Assembly: GCA_016787415.1 (NCBI GenBank)
Contig: JAEUUT010000019.1
Coordinates: 1 to 37,070, forward strand
Reading direction: 5' to 3'
Source: Saprospiraceae bacterium
GTDB taxonomy: Bacteria > Bacteroidota > Bacteroidia > Chitinophagales > Saprospiraceae
DNA: 37,070 bases
Every line of letters begins with the position of its first letter. The stretch's first letter is position 1. Below, in pieces: positions 23,666 through 29,802 of the stretch. A program made the position numbers and the translations under genes. The notes beneath the pieces are model-generated. The model was given only the letters and a program-made list of their open reading frames with translations, did not search any database and had not been told where the DNA came from.

Positions 23666-23700
23666 TGAATGAGGAGTGATGAATGATGAATGATGAATAA
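23666..23700 (+). repeat. TGAATGA heptamer array left of palindromic element copy 1
   Basis: Five 7-bp units are in register: TGAATGA, GGAGTGA, TGAATGA, TGAATGA, TGAATAA. They end at 23700, where the palindromic element starts. An inverted, shorter array of the same type lies at 24078-24098 on the other side. The array touches the start of the MBL gene. Confidence 0.88.
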
Positions 23701-24077
23701 TGGGTGTACGAAGGATTAGTTCGGCTACGCCCCTCGTAGCAGGATGGGAACACGGATGAAACGGATAAAGCGGATTTAAACGGATTTTTTAGTGGCCTTG
23801 CGGCCACTTCTTTTTGATTTTTACGGATTTGCCCGCCTTCGGCGGGACGTATATCGAATCAATCTTTTATAAAGCAAGCAAAAATCAACATCGATCCCTT
23901 GTATCATTTCATGTTTATGCGAAGCGTATCCAGCCGCCGAAGGCGGGCAAATCCGTAAAAATCAAATAAAGTGGCCGCAAGGCCACCAAAAAATCCGTTT
24001 AAATCCGCTTTATCCGTTTCATCCGCGTTCCCATCCTTCTACGAGGGGCGTAGCCGAACAAATCCTTCGTACAACCC
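23701..24077. mobile_element. Gene-less palindromic element, copy 1 (about 377 bp)
   Basis: The outer arms are a long imperfect inverted repeat (GTGTACGAAGGAT... against ...ATCCTTCGTAC) containing nested hairpins: GTGGCC-TTGC-GGCCAC, CCCGCC-TTC-GGCGGG and CTACG-CCCCT-CGTAG. Short degenerate units such as CGGATGAAACGGATAAAGCGG occur in each arm (20 bases quoted at most). The unique core (about 23847-23932) is AT-rich. No protein of meaningful length is encoded, so it would be non-autonomous. Copy 2 at 33044-33422 has nearly the same arms, with the core in the opposite orientation. Confidence 0.85.
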
Positions 24078-24098
24078 TAATTCCTCACTCCTCATTCG
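24078..24098 (-). repeat. Heptamer array right of palindromic element copy 1
   Basis: On the minus strand the units CGAATGA, GGAGTGA and GGAATTA run to the element edge. They overlap the end of the small conserved gene, giving it the final residues Asn-Glu-Glu and the TGA stop (24085-24087). Confidence 0.85.
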
Positions 24099-24432
24099 CC
24101 TTCTTCCATTTTTCAATGAGTTCGCGCGATTTATCGCTCAGGTGTTCCAGATCGAATTCCAGGCTGGACAAAATATCCATCAGGCAGTTGATGCGGGCCT
24201 CCGTATCAAAAAAACGATTGACCACCGCGATTCTGCGATTTTCGACAAGGCAGTATCCGCTTTGAAAATTGCCCTTTTCATAGCGAATCGAATAGTCCAG
24301 TTCTCCGAAAAGTTCCTCTATTTTTTTGAGTGTGGTCTGGGTGTAGCGCACGATGAAAAGCGTAAAGAATGTATCAGGCTGTAAAAAAGAAGTTTGGATA
24401 TTTTGAGGCGTTTTCGGAACGAAATGCACCAC
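24085..24432 (-). CDS. Small conserved protein of unknown function
   Basis: This reading frame of 115 residues has a middle part (about 35-80; KKIEELFGELDYSIRYEKGN and YCLVENRRIAVVNRFFD) that looks like a short conserved Bacteroidota protein, alpha/beta, soluble and without a signal peptide. I do not know a function. The start is uncertain: the ATG at 24432 gives an extra N-terminal part (VHFVPKTPQNIQTSF) that looks unlike the family, and a GTG at 24351 would give an 88-residue protein beginning RYTQTTLKKIEEL. The last residues and the stop lie in a heptamer array. It is divergent from the beta-barrel gene at 24506. Confidence 0.65.
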   Translation of the reverse strand: MVHFVPKTPQNIQTSFLQPDTFFTLFIVRYTQTTLKKIEELFGELDYSIRYEKGNFQSGYCLVENRRIAVVNRFFDTEARINCLMDILSSLEFDLEHLSDKSRELIEKWKKANEE

Positions 24433-24450
24433 ATCCTGTCTTCTGTACTG

Positions 24451-24458
24451 TATCTTCG
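24451..24458 (+). promoter_or_regulatory. Probable -7 element of the beta-barrel gene
   Basis: TATCTTCG matches TAnnTTTG with one difference and lies 47 bases before the ATG at 24506. No convincing -33 element is visible. Confidence 0.35.
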
Positions 24459-24505
24459 CCTCGATTTTGAATAATCACTCGCAAAAGTATCCAAAATCTG
24501 ATATT

Positions 24506-25156
24506 ATGAAAGGTCTTCTGCCAGTACTTGTTTTTGCCTGTATTTTTTGTTTCACTTCCTCTTCTGTGCTGGGCCAGCAACGGTTCCGGGCAGGCATTAT
24601 TCTGGGCCTCACTGCTTCTCAAATAGACGGCGACAACTCTGCGGGCTACAACAAACTGGGTTTGCAAACCGGCTTGCGGGCCATCGCAAGACTGAAAGGC
24701 AGAACGGAAGCAAGCATAGAATTCCTTTTCACACAACGCGGCTCACAAAGCGAACTGATCAAGGGTGAGTTCAACAACTTTTTTTCACTTACCACCAATT
24801 ACCTGGAAGTGCCTGTGCAATGGCATTACAAGGACTGGCTGGTGGAAGGAGATGGCGACGAGCCCGACTACTACAAAGTGTCTTTTAATGGCGGATTATC
24901 ATATGCTCGTTTATTGGGCACAAAAGTAAATGACGACCTGAGTGCCATACGTGTTATTGCACCGGATTACCTGAAGAAAAACGACGTCAGTTTTTTGTTG
25001 GGCGCCAATTTTTTTGCCAACCGCTACCTGTGTTTTACGGTGCGATATGTGCGCTCCATTGGTTACATGTACGACCCGCGCGACTGGGACCCTGCTCCCG
25101 GCAAAAGTGCCTGGAACAGCCACAGCCTTTATTTTCAAAGTGCCTGGATGTTTTAA
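24506..25156 (+). CDS. Outer membrane beta-barrel protein (PorT-like)
   Basis: This 216-residue protein has a signal peptide (1-23, ending SVLGQQ) and the strand pattern of Bacteroidota OMP_b-brl_2/PorT-like barrels: FRAGIILGLTASQIDGD, GYNKLGLQTGLRAIARL, ASIEFLFTQRGSQSE, NYLEVPVQWHYKDW, FNGGLSYARLLGTK, VSFLLGANFFANRYLCFTVR, and a last strand ending in an aromatic residue (LYFQSAWMF), as expected for barrel insertion. The start at 24506 is chosen because the signal peptide begins there. Function is unknown; PorT-like proteins in this phylum include T9SS parts, but this one cannot be assigned to that role. Confidence 0.85.
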   Translation: MKGLLPVLVFACIFCFTSSSVLGQQRFRAGIILGLTASQIDGDNSAGYNKLGLQTGLRAIARLKGRTEASIEFLFTQRGSQSELIKGEFNNFFSLTTNYLEVPVQWHYKDWLVEGDGDEPDYYKVSFNGGLSYARLLGTKVNDDLSAIRVIAPDYLKKNDVSFLLGANFFANRYLCFTVRYVRSIGYMYDPRDWDPAPGKSAWNSHSLYFQSAWMF

Positions 25157-25501
25157 AACCGTTTCATTGCCCAATCAGTCGCGCTTCTTATGAACCTGGT
25201 TACCAGGCAGTTTTTGATACCGCCCCAATCCACCCGGGTTAACTTTTCGTATCTTTTTAGAAGAACCACAATAAGAAAGCGGATTTGAAGTTTCCTTTGT
25301 CCCTTTGAAAAACCTCATGCCCCCGCTTTTTTTTATCTGTTTCATCCTTTAACCCGTCTAATCTGTCATGATCGCCTATTTTATCATTTTTCTGACCCTG
25401 TTTATTTCGGCTTCCTATGGATTGTCTGGCGATAAAGCCGAAACTGGACCGGGTGAATGATGTGCTTTAGATTGTGAACCGGGATTGCCCCTGATTACCG
25501 T
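25157..25501. other. Intergenic region with weak terminator and possible degenerate repeat
   Basis: CCTGG-TTA-CCAGG (25195-25207) followed shortly by TTTTT (25211-25215) may end the beta-barrel transcript. Between about 25270 and 25360, AAGCGGATTTGAAG and then ATCTGTTTCATCC resemble the two arms of the palindromic element (AAGCGGATTTAAAC and ATCCGTTTCATCC), possibly an old, worn copy. A short reading frame at 25368-25460 is listed separately. Otherwise nothing is recognised. Confidence 0.4.
25368..25460 (+). CDS. Possible 30-residue membrane peptide
   Basis: An ATG-initiated frame gives a hydrophobic stretch (IAYFIIFLTLFISASYG) followed by a charged tail (LSGDKAETGPGE) and TGA. It could be a true small membrane peptide, the leftover N-terminus of a lost transporter, or chance. 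No ribosome binding site or clear promoter was seen. Confidence 0.2.
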   Translation: MIAYFIIFLTLFISASYGLSGDKAETGPGE

Positions 25502-26959
25502 TCAACGTACCTCTTCCACCTGATAGACTTCCACTTCGCTCAACGCTGCTTCTCTTTTTGATGAGAGAATGCGGATGCGGATTTTTCGTGCTTTTTCCTC
25601 CCGGAATTGCAGGATTTTACGGGCGCCGATGGTGGTGGATCGTGTTACCTCACGCCAGCCCTTCCCGTCCATCACTTCTATGGAAAATGCCTGAATGGAC
25701 TGCCCCATTGATATGGCTTCGCGGAGAAGAAGGGTATTGAACTGCTTCTTTTTGCCCAGATCGATCACAATACTTTTGTTGGAGGAAGTGATTTTTTCAA
25801 ATGTAGTGCGATCGCCGTCCAGCACAAAGGAGCGGTATTTTTTGGGCGTAAAAGCGCATATCCGGTTGGGGGTCAGCGCTTTTTTCCCTTTGGCCAGGTT
25901 GTGCGAGAACGCTTTTCTGCACTTTTCGCCAAAGGCCATCAGGGAGATGGAATCCTGTTCGTGGATGCGCCCGCGGCGATCCGGCGGCACATTGAGGATC
26001 AGGTTGGCGCCCCGGCCGACCGATTGAAGGTAAATATTCCAGAGCGTTTCCGGCGATTTCACCTGCTGATCTTCTTCTGCGTGATAAAACCAGCCCGGAC
26101 GGATACTCACATCGCATTCGGCAGGCAGCCAGAGCGCTCCATTTTCATTGCCACGATTCAGGGTGTCGTTGGAAGGCGCACCCAATCCGCGTTGAAAACC
26201 CGCTGTATCCAGCATACACCAATTGGTTTCTGTGAGGATCAATCCACGTTCATTGCCTACCCAGCGGCAACCAGGGCCTATATCACTGAAAATCACGGCA
26301 TTGGGTTGCAATTGCGCGGCTACCCGTTCGAAGCGGTGGAAGTCGTACACCTGTTTTTTCCCGTTGGGGCCTTCTCCGTTGGCGCCATCCCACCAGATTT
26401 CAAACAAATCGCCGTAAGACGTAAGCAGTTCGGTCATCGTCTGCACGTACACATCATTGTAGGCTGGCGTGCCATACTGCGGATGGTTTCGATCCCAGGG
26501 ACTCAGGTATACGCCAAACAACAGGCCGTTGCGGTGGCAGGCGTCCGACAATTCCCGAATGACATCGCCCTTGCCATTGCGCCATTTGCTTTCCCTGACG
26601 GTGTGGGTGGAGAATTTGGAAGGCCAGAGACAAAAACCGTCGTGGTGTTTGGCCGTAATGATGACGCCTTTGGCGCCGGCCTGTTTCGCCACCCGACACC
26701 ATTGATCGCAGTCGAGCGCCGAAGGATTGAATACATCTTCGGGTTCGGTGCCATGTCCCCATTCCACATTGGTAAAGGTGTTGGGGCCAAAATGGAAAAA
26801 CAAGTAGAACTCGGTATCGTGCCAGGCCAATTGTTGCGGCGTTGGAACAGGCGTATTCGTTTGCGCCGACACCCCTATCGCGTTGAATATCAGCAAAATA
26901 AACACCATTTGCCATGCTGAAGTATGACACTGACTCACCATTTCGTGAAATATTTTCAT
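25502..26959 (-). CDS. Exported alpha-L-fucosidase (GH29)
   Basis: This 485-residue enzyme should release alpha-L-fucose from glycans. A signal peptide (about 1-33, hydrophobic MVFILLIFNAIGVSAQ) precedes the GH29 barrel (about 40-350) with typical segments FYLFFHFGPNTF, GVIITAKHHDGFCLWPSK and GLLFGVYLSPWD. The nucleophile is D191 in FEIWWDGANG. The acid/base Glu is probably in the RWVGNERGL region (about 237), as in GH29-B type enzymes. A C-terminal beta domain (about 365-485) resembles F5/8 type C carbohydrate-binding modules (VIDLGKKKQFNTLLLRE, IRIRILSSK). The frame runs open to 27151, overlapping the deacetylase gene, but the ATG at 26959 (or 26941) fits the signal peptide. It is divergent from the deacetylase. 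No T9SS domain is present. Confidence 0.93.
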   Translation of the reverse strand: MKIFHEMVSQCHTSAWQMVFILLIFNAIGVSAQTNTPVPTPQQLAWHDTEFYLFFHFGPNTFTNVEWGHGTEPEDVFNPSALDCDQWCRVAKQAGAKGVIITAKHHDGFCLWPSKFSTHTVRESKWRNGKGDVIRELSDACHRNGLLFGVYLSPWDRNHPQYGTPAYNDVYVQTMTELLTSYGDLFEIWWDGANGEGPNGKKQVYDFHRFERVAAQLQPNAVIFSDIGPGCRWVGNERGLILTETNWCMLDTAGFQRGLGAPSNDTLNRGNENGALWLPAECDVSIRPGWFYHAEEDQQVKSPETLWNIYLQSVGRGANLILNVPPDRRGRIHEQDSISLMAFGEKCRKAFSHNLAKGKKALTPNRICAFTPKKYRSFVLDGDRTTFEKITSSNKSIVIDLGKKKQFNTLLLREAISMGQSIQAFSIEVMDGKGWREVTRSTTIGARKILQFREEKARKIRIRILSSKREAALSEVEVYQVEEVR

Positions 26960-27097
26960 GCAGAAAAAACGATTTGAATTGATACCGCAAGGTACACAGC
27001 CGGAGCAAAAACCCAATCGGCAGTTTCGGAAGCAAAATGTACTTTCTTCGAACAACTCCTGCCGTTCCAGCGTTTTGGGTGCTTTATTTTCTGTTGC

Positions 27098-28000
27098 ATG
27101 CTCAAGATCGCCTGGTCGCCTGTGTACAAGTACGAATTGCCGGAAGGACACCGTTTCCCGATGGCAAAATACGAGTTGTTACCCGAACAACTCCTGTATG
27201 AAGGCACTGTGAATAACGAGCATTTTTTTCACCCGCAACTGCTGGAAGAAGAGGTGGCGCTGCTCACCCATACCGCCGACTGGTGGGCACGGATGAATGC
27301 GGTACAACTCACCCCGCAGGAAATCAGGGCCATCGGATTTCCGATCAATGAACGTTTCGTACAGCGCGGGCGACATATCTCGCGCGGCACGCTGGAATGC
27401 GCCTTGCATGCGCTGGAATTTGGTTGCGCCATGAATATTGCAGGCGGTACACACCATGCTTTTGCCGACAGAGGTGAAGGATTTTGTTGTTTTAACGATC
27501 AGGCTGTTGCGGCTAACTATTTGTTAAACAAACAGTTGGTATCTAAAATCCTGATTGTCGACCTCGACGTACACCAAGGCAATGGAACCGCTTCCATTTT
27601 CCGAAACGAACCCCGGGTGTTCACTTTTTCGATGCACGGAGAAAAGAACTATCCGCTGCGCAAGGAACAATCAGACCTCGATATTGGCCTGTCCGACGGT
27701 ATGGATGACGCCGCTTATTTGAAAGTGCTGGGCAATACCTTGCCGCGTTTACTGGATGAAGTACAGCCGGATTTTGTGTTTTTTCAGAGTGGTGTAGATA
27801 TCCTGGAATCGGACAAACTCGGCCGCCTGGCCGTGAGCCGGGCCGGTTGCCGCGAGCGCGACCGAATGGTTTTTCAATACTGTAAAAACAATAGCCTACC
27901 GGTCGTCGCCAGTATGGGCGGCGGCTACTCACCCCGCATTTCAGACATTGTGGAAGCCCATGCCAACACCTTCCGCATGGCCCAGGAGATTTTTTTCTGA
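27098..28000 (+). CDS. Histone deacetylase family protein
   Basis: This 300-residue cytoplasmic enzyme belongs to the arginase/deacetylase superfamily (HDAC/AcuC/acetylpolyamine amidohydrolase). It begins with SPVYKYELPEGHRFPMAKYE and carries the catalytic His pair H119-H120 in GGTHHAF, FCCFND, the zinc-binding DLDVHQGNGT (D155, D157, H159), a further metal Asp region in QSGVDILESDKLGRL, and the Gly-rich GGGYS near the end. All the active-site residues appear to be present. The substrate may be an acetylated protein lysine or a small amine; sequence cannot tell. It is divergent from the fucosidase with 138 bp between starts and is 106 bp upstream of rpsU. Confidence 0.92.
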   Translation: MLKIAWSPVYKYELPEGHRFPMAKYELLPEQLLYEGTVNNEHFFHPQLLEEEVALLTHTADWWARMNAVQLTPQEIRAIGFPINERFVQRGRHISRGTLECALHALEFGCAMNIAGGTHHAFADRGEGFCCFNDQAVAANYLLNKQLVSKILIVDLDVHQGNGTASIFRNEPRVFTFSMHGEKNYPLRKEQSDLDIGLSDGMDDAAYLKVLGNTLPRLLDEVQPDFVFFQSGVDILESDKLGRLAVSRAGCRERDRMVFQYCKNNSLPVVASMGGGYSPRISDIVEAHANTFRMAQEIFF

Positions 28001-28042
28001 AAAACAGGAAGAAAATTGTTTTAAAAATACGAAAGTAAAACC

Positions 28043-28050
28043 TACCTTTG
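28043..28050 (+). promoter_or_regulatory. rpsU promoter -7 element
   Basis: TACCTTTG is an exact TAnnTTTG match; ATTG at 28015-28018 may act as the upstream element. It leaves a leader of roughly 50 bases before rpsU and probably drives rpsU and xerC together. Confidence 0.65.
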
Positions 28051-28090
28051 CAGCCCGAAATCCAACAGAATATTTTTTTTCATTAAACAC

Positions 28091-28106
28091 AAAGGAGAAA
28101 TTTCTC
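28091..28106 (+). promoter_or_regulatory. Strong Shine-Dalgarno site and palindrome before rpsU
   Basis: AAAGGAG (28091-28097) is a 7-base match to the 16S anti-Shine-Dalgarno, nine bases before the ATG. The bases 28095-28106 (GAGAAATTTCTC) are a perfect palindrome overlapping the site and abutting the start codon. Other genes here lack such sites. In Bacteroidia, bS21 helps hide the anti-Shine-Dalgarno, and rpsU is known to keep a strong site for feedback control. Confidence 0.85.
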
Positions 28107-28301
28107 ATGCTCATCGTTGAAGTAAAAGACGGCGAAGTACTGGACAAGATACTGAAAAAGTACAAACGCAAATTTGAAAAGGCCGGCATCCTGAAAGAAC
28201 TGCGCCGCCGCAAAAACTTCACCAAACCCTCTGTAACACGCCGTACAGAAGTCCTGAAGGCGGTATACAAAGAGGAAATGTACGGTAACAAGAACGATTA
28301 A
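28107..28301 (+). CDS. rpsU: Small ribosomal subunit protein bS21
   Basis: This 64-residue basic protein is ribosomal protein S21. It shows the typical VKDGEVLDKILKKYKRKFEKAGILKE beginning (quoted: LDKILKKYKRKFEKAGIL) and the RRRKNFTKPSVTRR core. The frame is open further upstream to 27948, but the ATG at 28107 is set by the ribosome binding site and family length. Part of the 30S platform near the 16S 3' end, it helps to sequester the anti-Shine-Dalgarno in Bacteroidia. It is followed 81 bp later by xerC, a gene order common in this phylum. Confidence 0.97.
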   Translation: MLIVEVKDGEVLDKILKKYKRKFEKAGILKELRRRKNFTKPSVTRRTEVLKAVYKEEMYGNKND

Positions 28302-28382
28302 TTCGTTCGCGAAATCAGCAGGTGAAGCACCGCTTTCACGCGGAAATGCCTAATATTGCCTTTTCAAAGCGCGATACCTGCT

Positions 28383-29303
28383 ATGTTTCACGAAGAGTCG
28401 TTTTTCCGATATTTATCGCTCGAACGCCGCGTATCGTCCCACACGCTCACGGCATATCGAAACGATATTCAACTTTTTCTCGCTCATTGTACAGAGCAGC
28501 AATGCCTTAGTTCGGTATCCGAACTAAGGCATTTGCATATACGGGCCTGGGTTGTTTCGCTCATCGAAACTGGGCAAAGCCCGCGCAGCGTCAACCGACG
28601 TTTGTCGTGCCTGAAAACCTACTTCAAATACCTGCGCAAACGCAGTTTTCTGGAAACCGACCCCATGAAAAAGGTGCTTGCACCCAAAACTGGCAAACGC
28701 CTGCCAGTGGTGGTGCAGGAACACCAGATGCACGCGCTTTTCACCCATATCGATTTTGGCGTCGACTATGGAGGTCAAATGCAGCGACTCTTGCTGGAAA
28801 TCCTCTACGCTACCGGCATGCGCCGCAGCGAAGTGTCGTCGCTCCAACTAAAAGATGTAGACCCCGGACGCATGGTGTTTCGGGTGAGCGGCAAGGGCAA
28901 CAAACAACGTATGGTTCCTTTTGCGCGCTTTCTGGCCGATATGCTGGAAAACTTCCTGCAAGCGCGCAAGGAAATGTTTCCGGCCTCCGATCAGCCCTGG
29001 CTGTTCCTCAACCGAAAAGGCGAACGCCTGAGCCCGGAAAGTATTTACCATATCGTACACAAACACCTGTCGGCCGTAACCACCATCGAACAACGCAGCC
29101 CGCACGTGTTGCGCCACTCCTTTGCGACCCACCTTTCCAACAACGGCGCCGACCTGAATGCGATCAAGGAATTGCTCGGGCACTCCAACCTGGCCGCCAC
29201 GCAGGTGTACATGCACAACAGCATCGAACGCCTGCAACAAGTGTACGAACAGGCGCACCCCAAAGGGGCAGATGAGCATGCTGAAGAGCCGGGCGACGGG
29301 TGA
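28383..29303 (+). CDS. Tyrosine recombinase XerC/XerD type
   Basis: This 306-residue site-specific recombinase probably acts in chromosome dimer resolution. The N-terminal core-binding SAM-like domain (about 1-90) is followed by the catalytic domain (about 105-295) with the full set of active residues: R147 (ATGMRRSE), K171 (SGKGNKQR), H241 and R244 (HVLRHSF), H267 (LGHSN) and nucleophile Y276 (TQVYMHNS). The start at 28383 suits the family; an upstream ATG at 28356 is less likely. Its location behind rpsU marks it as the housekeeping Xer protein and not a phage integrase. Many relatives are followed by hpf/raiA; this one is not. A perfect 15-bp dyad lies inside the gene. Confidence 0.94.
   Translation: MFHEESFFRYLSLERRVSSHTLTAYRNDIQLFLAHCTEQQCLSSVSELRHLHIRAWVVSLIETGQSPRSVNRRLSCLKTYFKYLRKRSFLETDPMKKVLAPKTGKRLPVVVQEHQMHALFTHIDFGVDYGGQMQRLLLEILYATGMRRSEVSSLQLKDVDPGRMVFRVSGKGNKQRMVPFARFLADMLENFLQARKEMFPASDQPWLFLNRKGERLSPESIYHIVHKHLSAVTTIEQRSPHVLRHSFATHLSNNGADLNAIKELLGHSNLAATQVYMHNSIERLQQVYEQAHPKGADEHAEEPGDG
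28501..28533. repeat. Perfect 15-bp inverted repeat inside xerC
   Basis: AATGCCTTAGTTCGG (28501-28515) and CCGAACTAAGGCATT (28519-28533) are exact reverse complements with a TAT loop. The stretch encodes CLSSVSELRHL, which aligns normally in the family, so it is not a coding insertion. Confidence 0.92.
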
Positions 29304-29802
29304 TTTGGCCGCGTGTATCCGGCAAATTCTTGTTACACAAATATGTAGTACGCTGAAAAAACTACTCCTGCTCCCATTTCCCATTGCCCAAAATGGGATA
29401 GCGCTCCTATCTTTAGGCATGGTTTTCGCTGCCATGTAATCATCAAGGTAATCTTACCTTTCTTTCCGTGCGCCTCAAAATGCACGGATTCTTCCCTTCC
29501 AGCGGCATCGACCGATTTCATTTTTGCTTTTCGCAAAAATGCTTGCCGCGTTCAAGCAAAAAATAAGCACACATCCAGGATGTTTTTGAGTAACGTATCC
29601 GGGCACAGCGGGAAAATCATTTCCTCCAGCCCCTGATTCATTTATTCAAACTACTGCTTACTCCTGCCTAACAGTGCGTTACAGCGGCCGCTGCAACGAG
29701 GTGACTCCCATGTCCTTAATCTATTAATCCATTGATTATCAGTCTCTTCCCCTTGTGTCATTGATGCAGGGTCACTCGTCTTTTGTCATCAATTGCTTTA
29801 TT
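29304..29802 (+). other. 500-bp intergenic region with a run of hairpins
   Basis: No gene was recognised. At 29408-29415 TATCTTTA resembles a -7 element, with ATTG at 29383-29386. After it come CATGG/CCATG (29419-29437), AAGGTAA-TC-TTACCTT (29445-29460), CCGTGC/GCACGG (29466-29487), CATTTTTGC-TTTTC-GCAAAAATG (29519-29541), GCTTG/CAAGC (29541-29557), and ACATC-CAG-GATGT followed by TTTT (29571-29587). The remaining 200 bases up to the T9SS gene hold no recognised signal. Confidence 0.4.
29416..29588 (+). ncRNA. Candidate structured small RNA
   Basis: Five successive short stem-loops between a promoter-like TATCTTTA and a weak terminator-like hairpin would make a transcript of about 170 bases. 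The pairings are short (5-9 bp) and were found by eye; no known RNA family was recognised. The exact ends are guesses. Confidence 0.25.

Noticed and set aside
23664..23807. The N-terminal extension of the MBL hydrolase
   Set aside because: It is translated from the mobile element and heptamer array, and the conserved family start lies after it.
23701..24077. Insertion sequence with its own transposase
   Set aside because: No frame of useful length or transposase motif exists in the element; it can only be non-autonomous.
25901..26920. A 339-residue plus-strand frame opposite the fucosidase
   Set aside because: The GH29 gene on the minus strand has all its motifs; this frame has none.
28501..28533. 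A dif site for Xer recombination
   Set aside because: The arms are 15 bp with a 3-base centre, unlike the 11-6-11 layout of dif, and it lies inside the gene.
29304..29802. A tRNA or hpf/raiA gene after xerC, as in many Bacteroidota
   Set aside because: Neither a cloverleaf nor an HPF-like protein could be found there.
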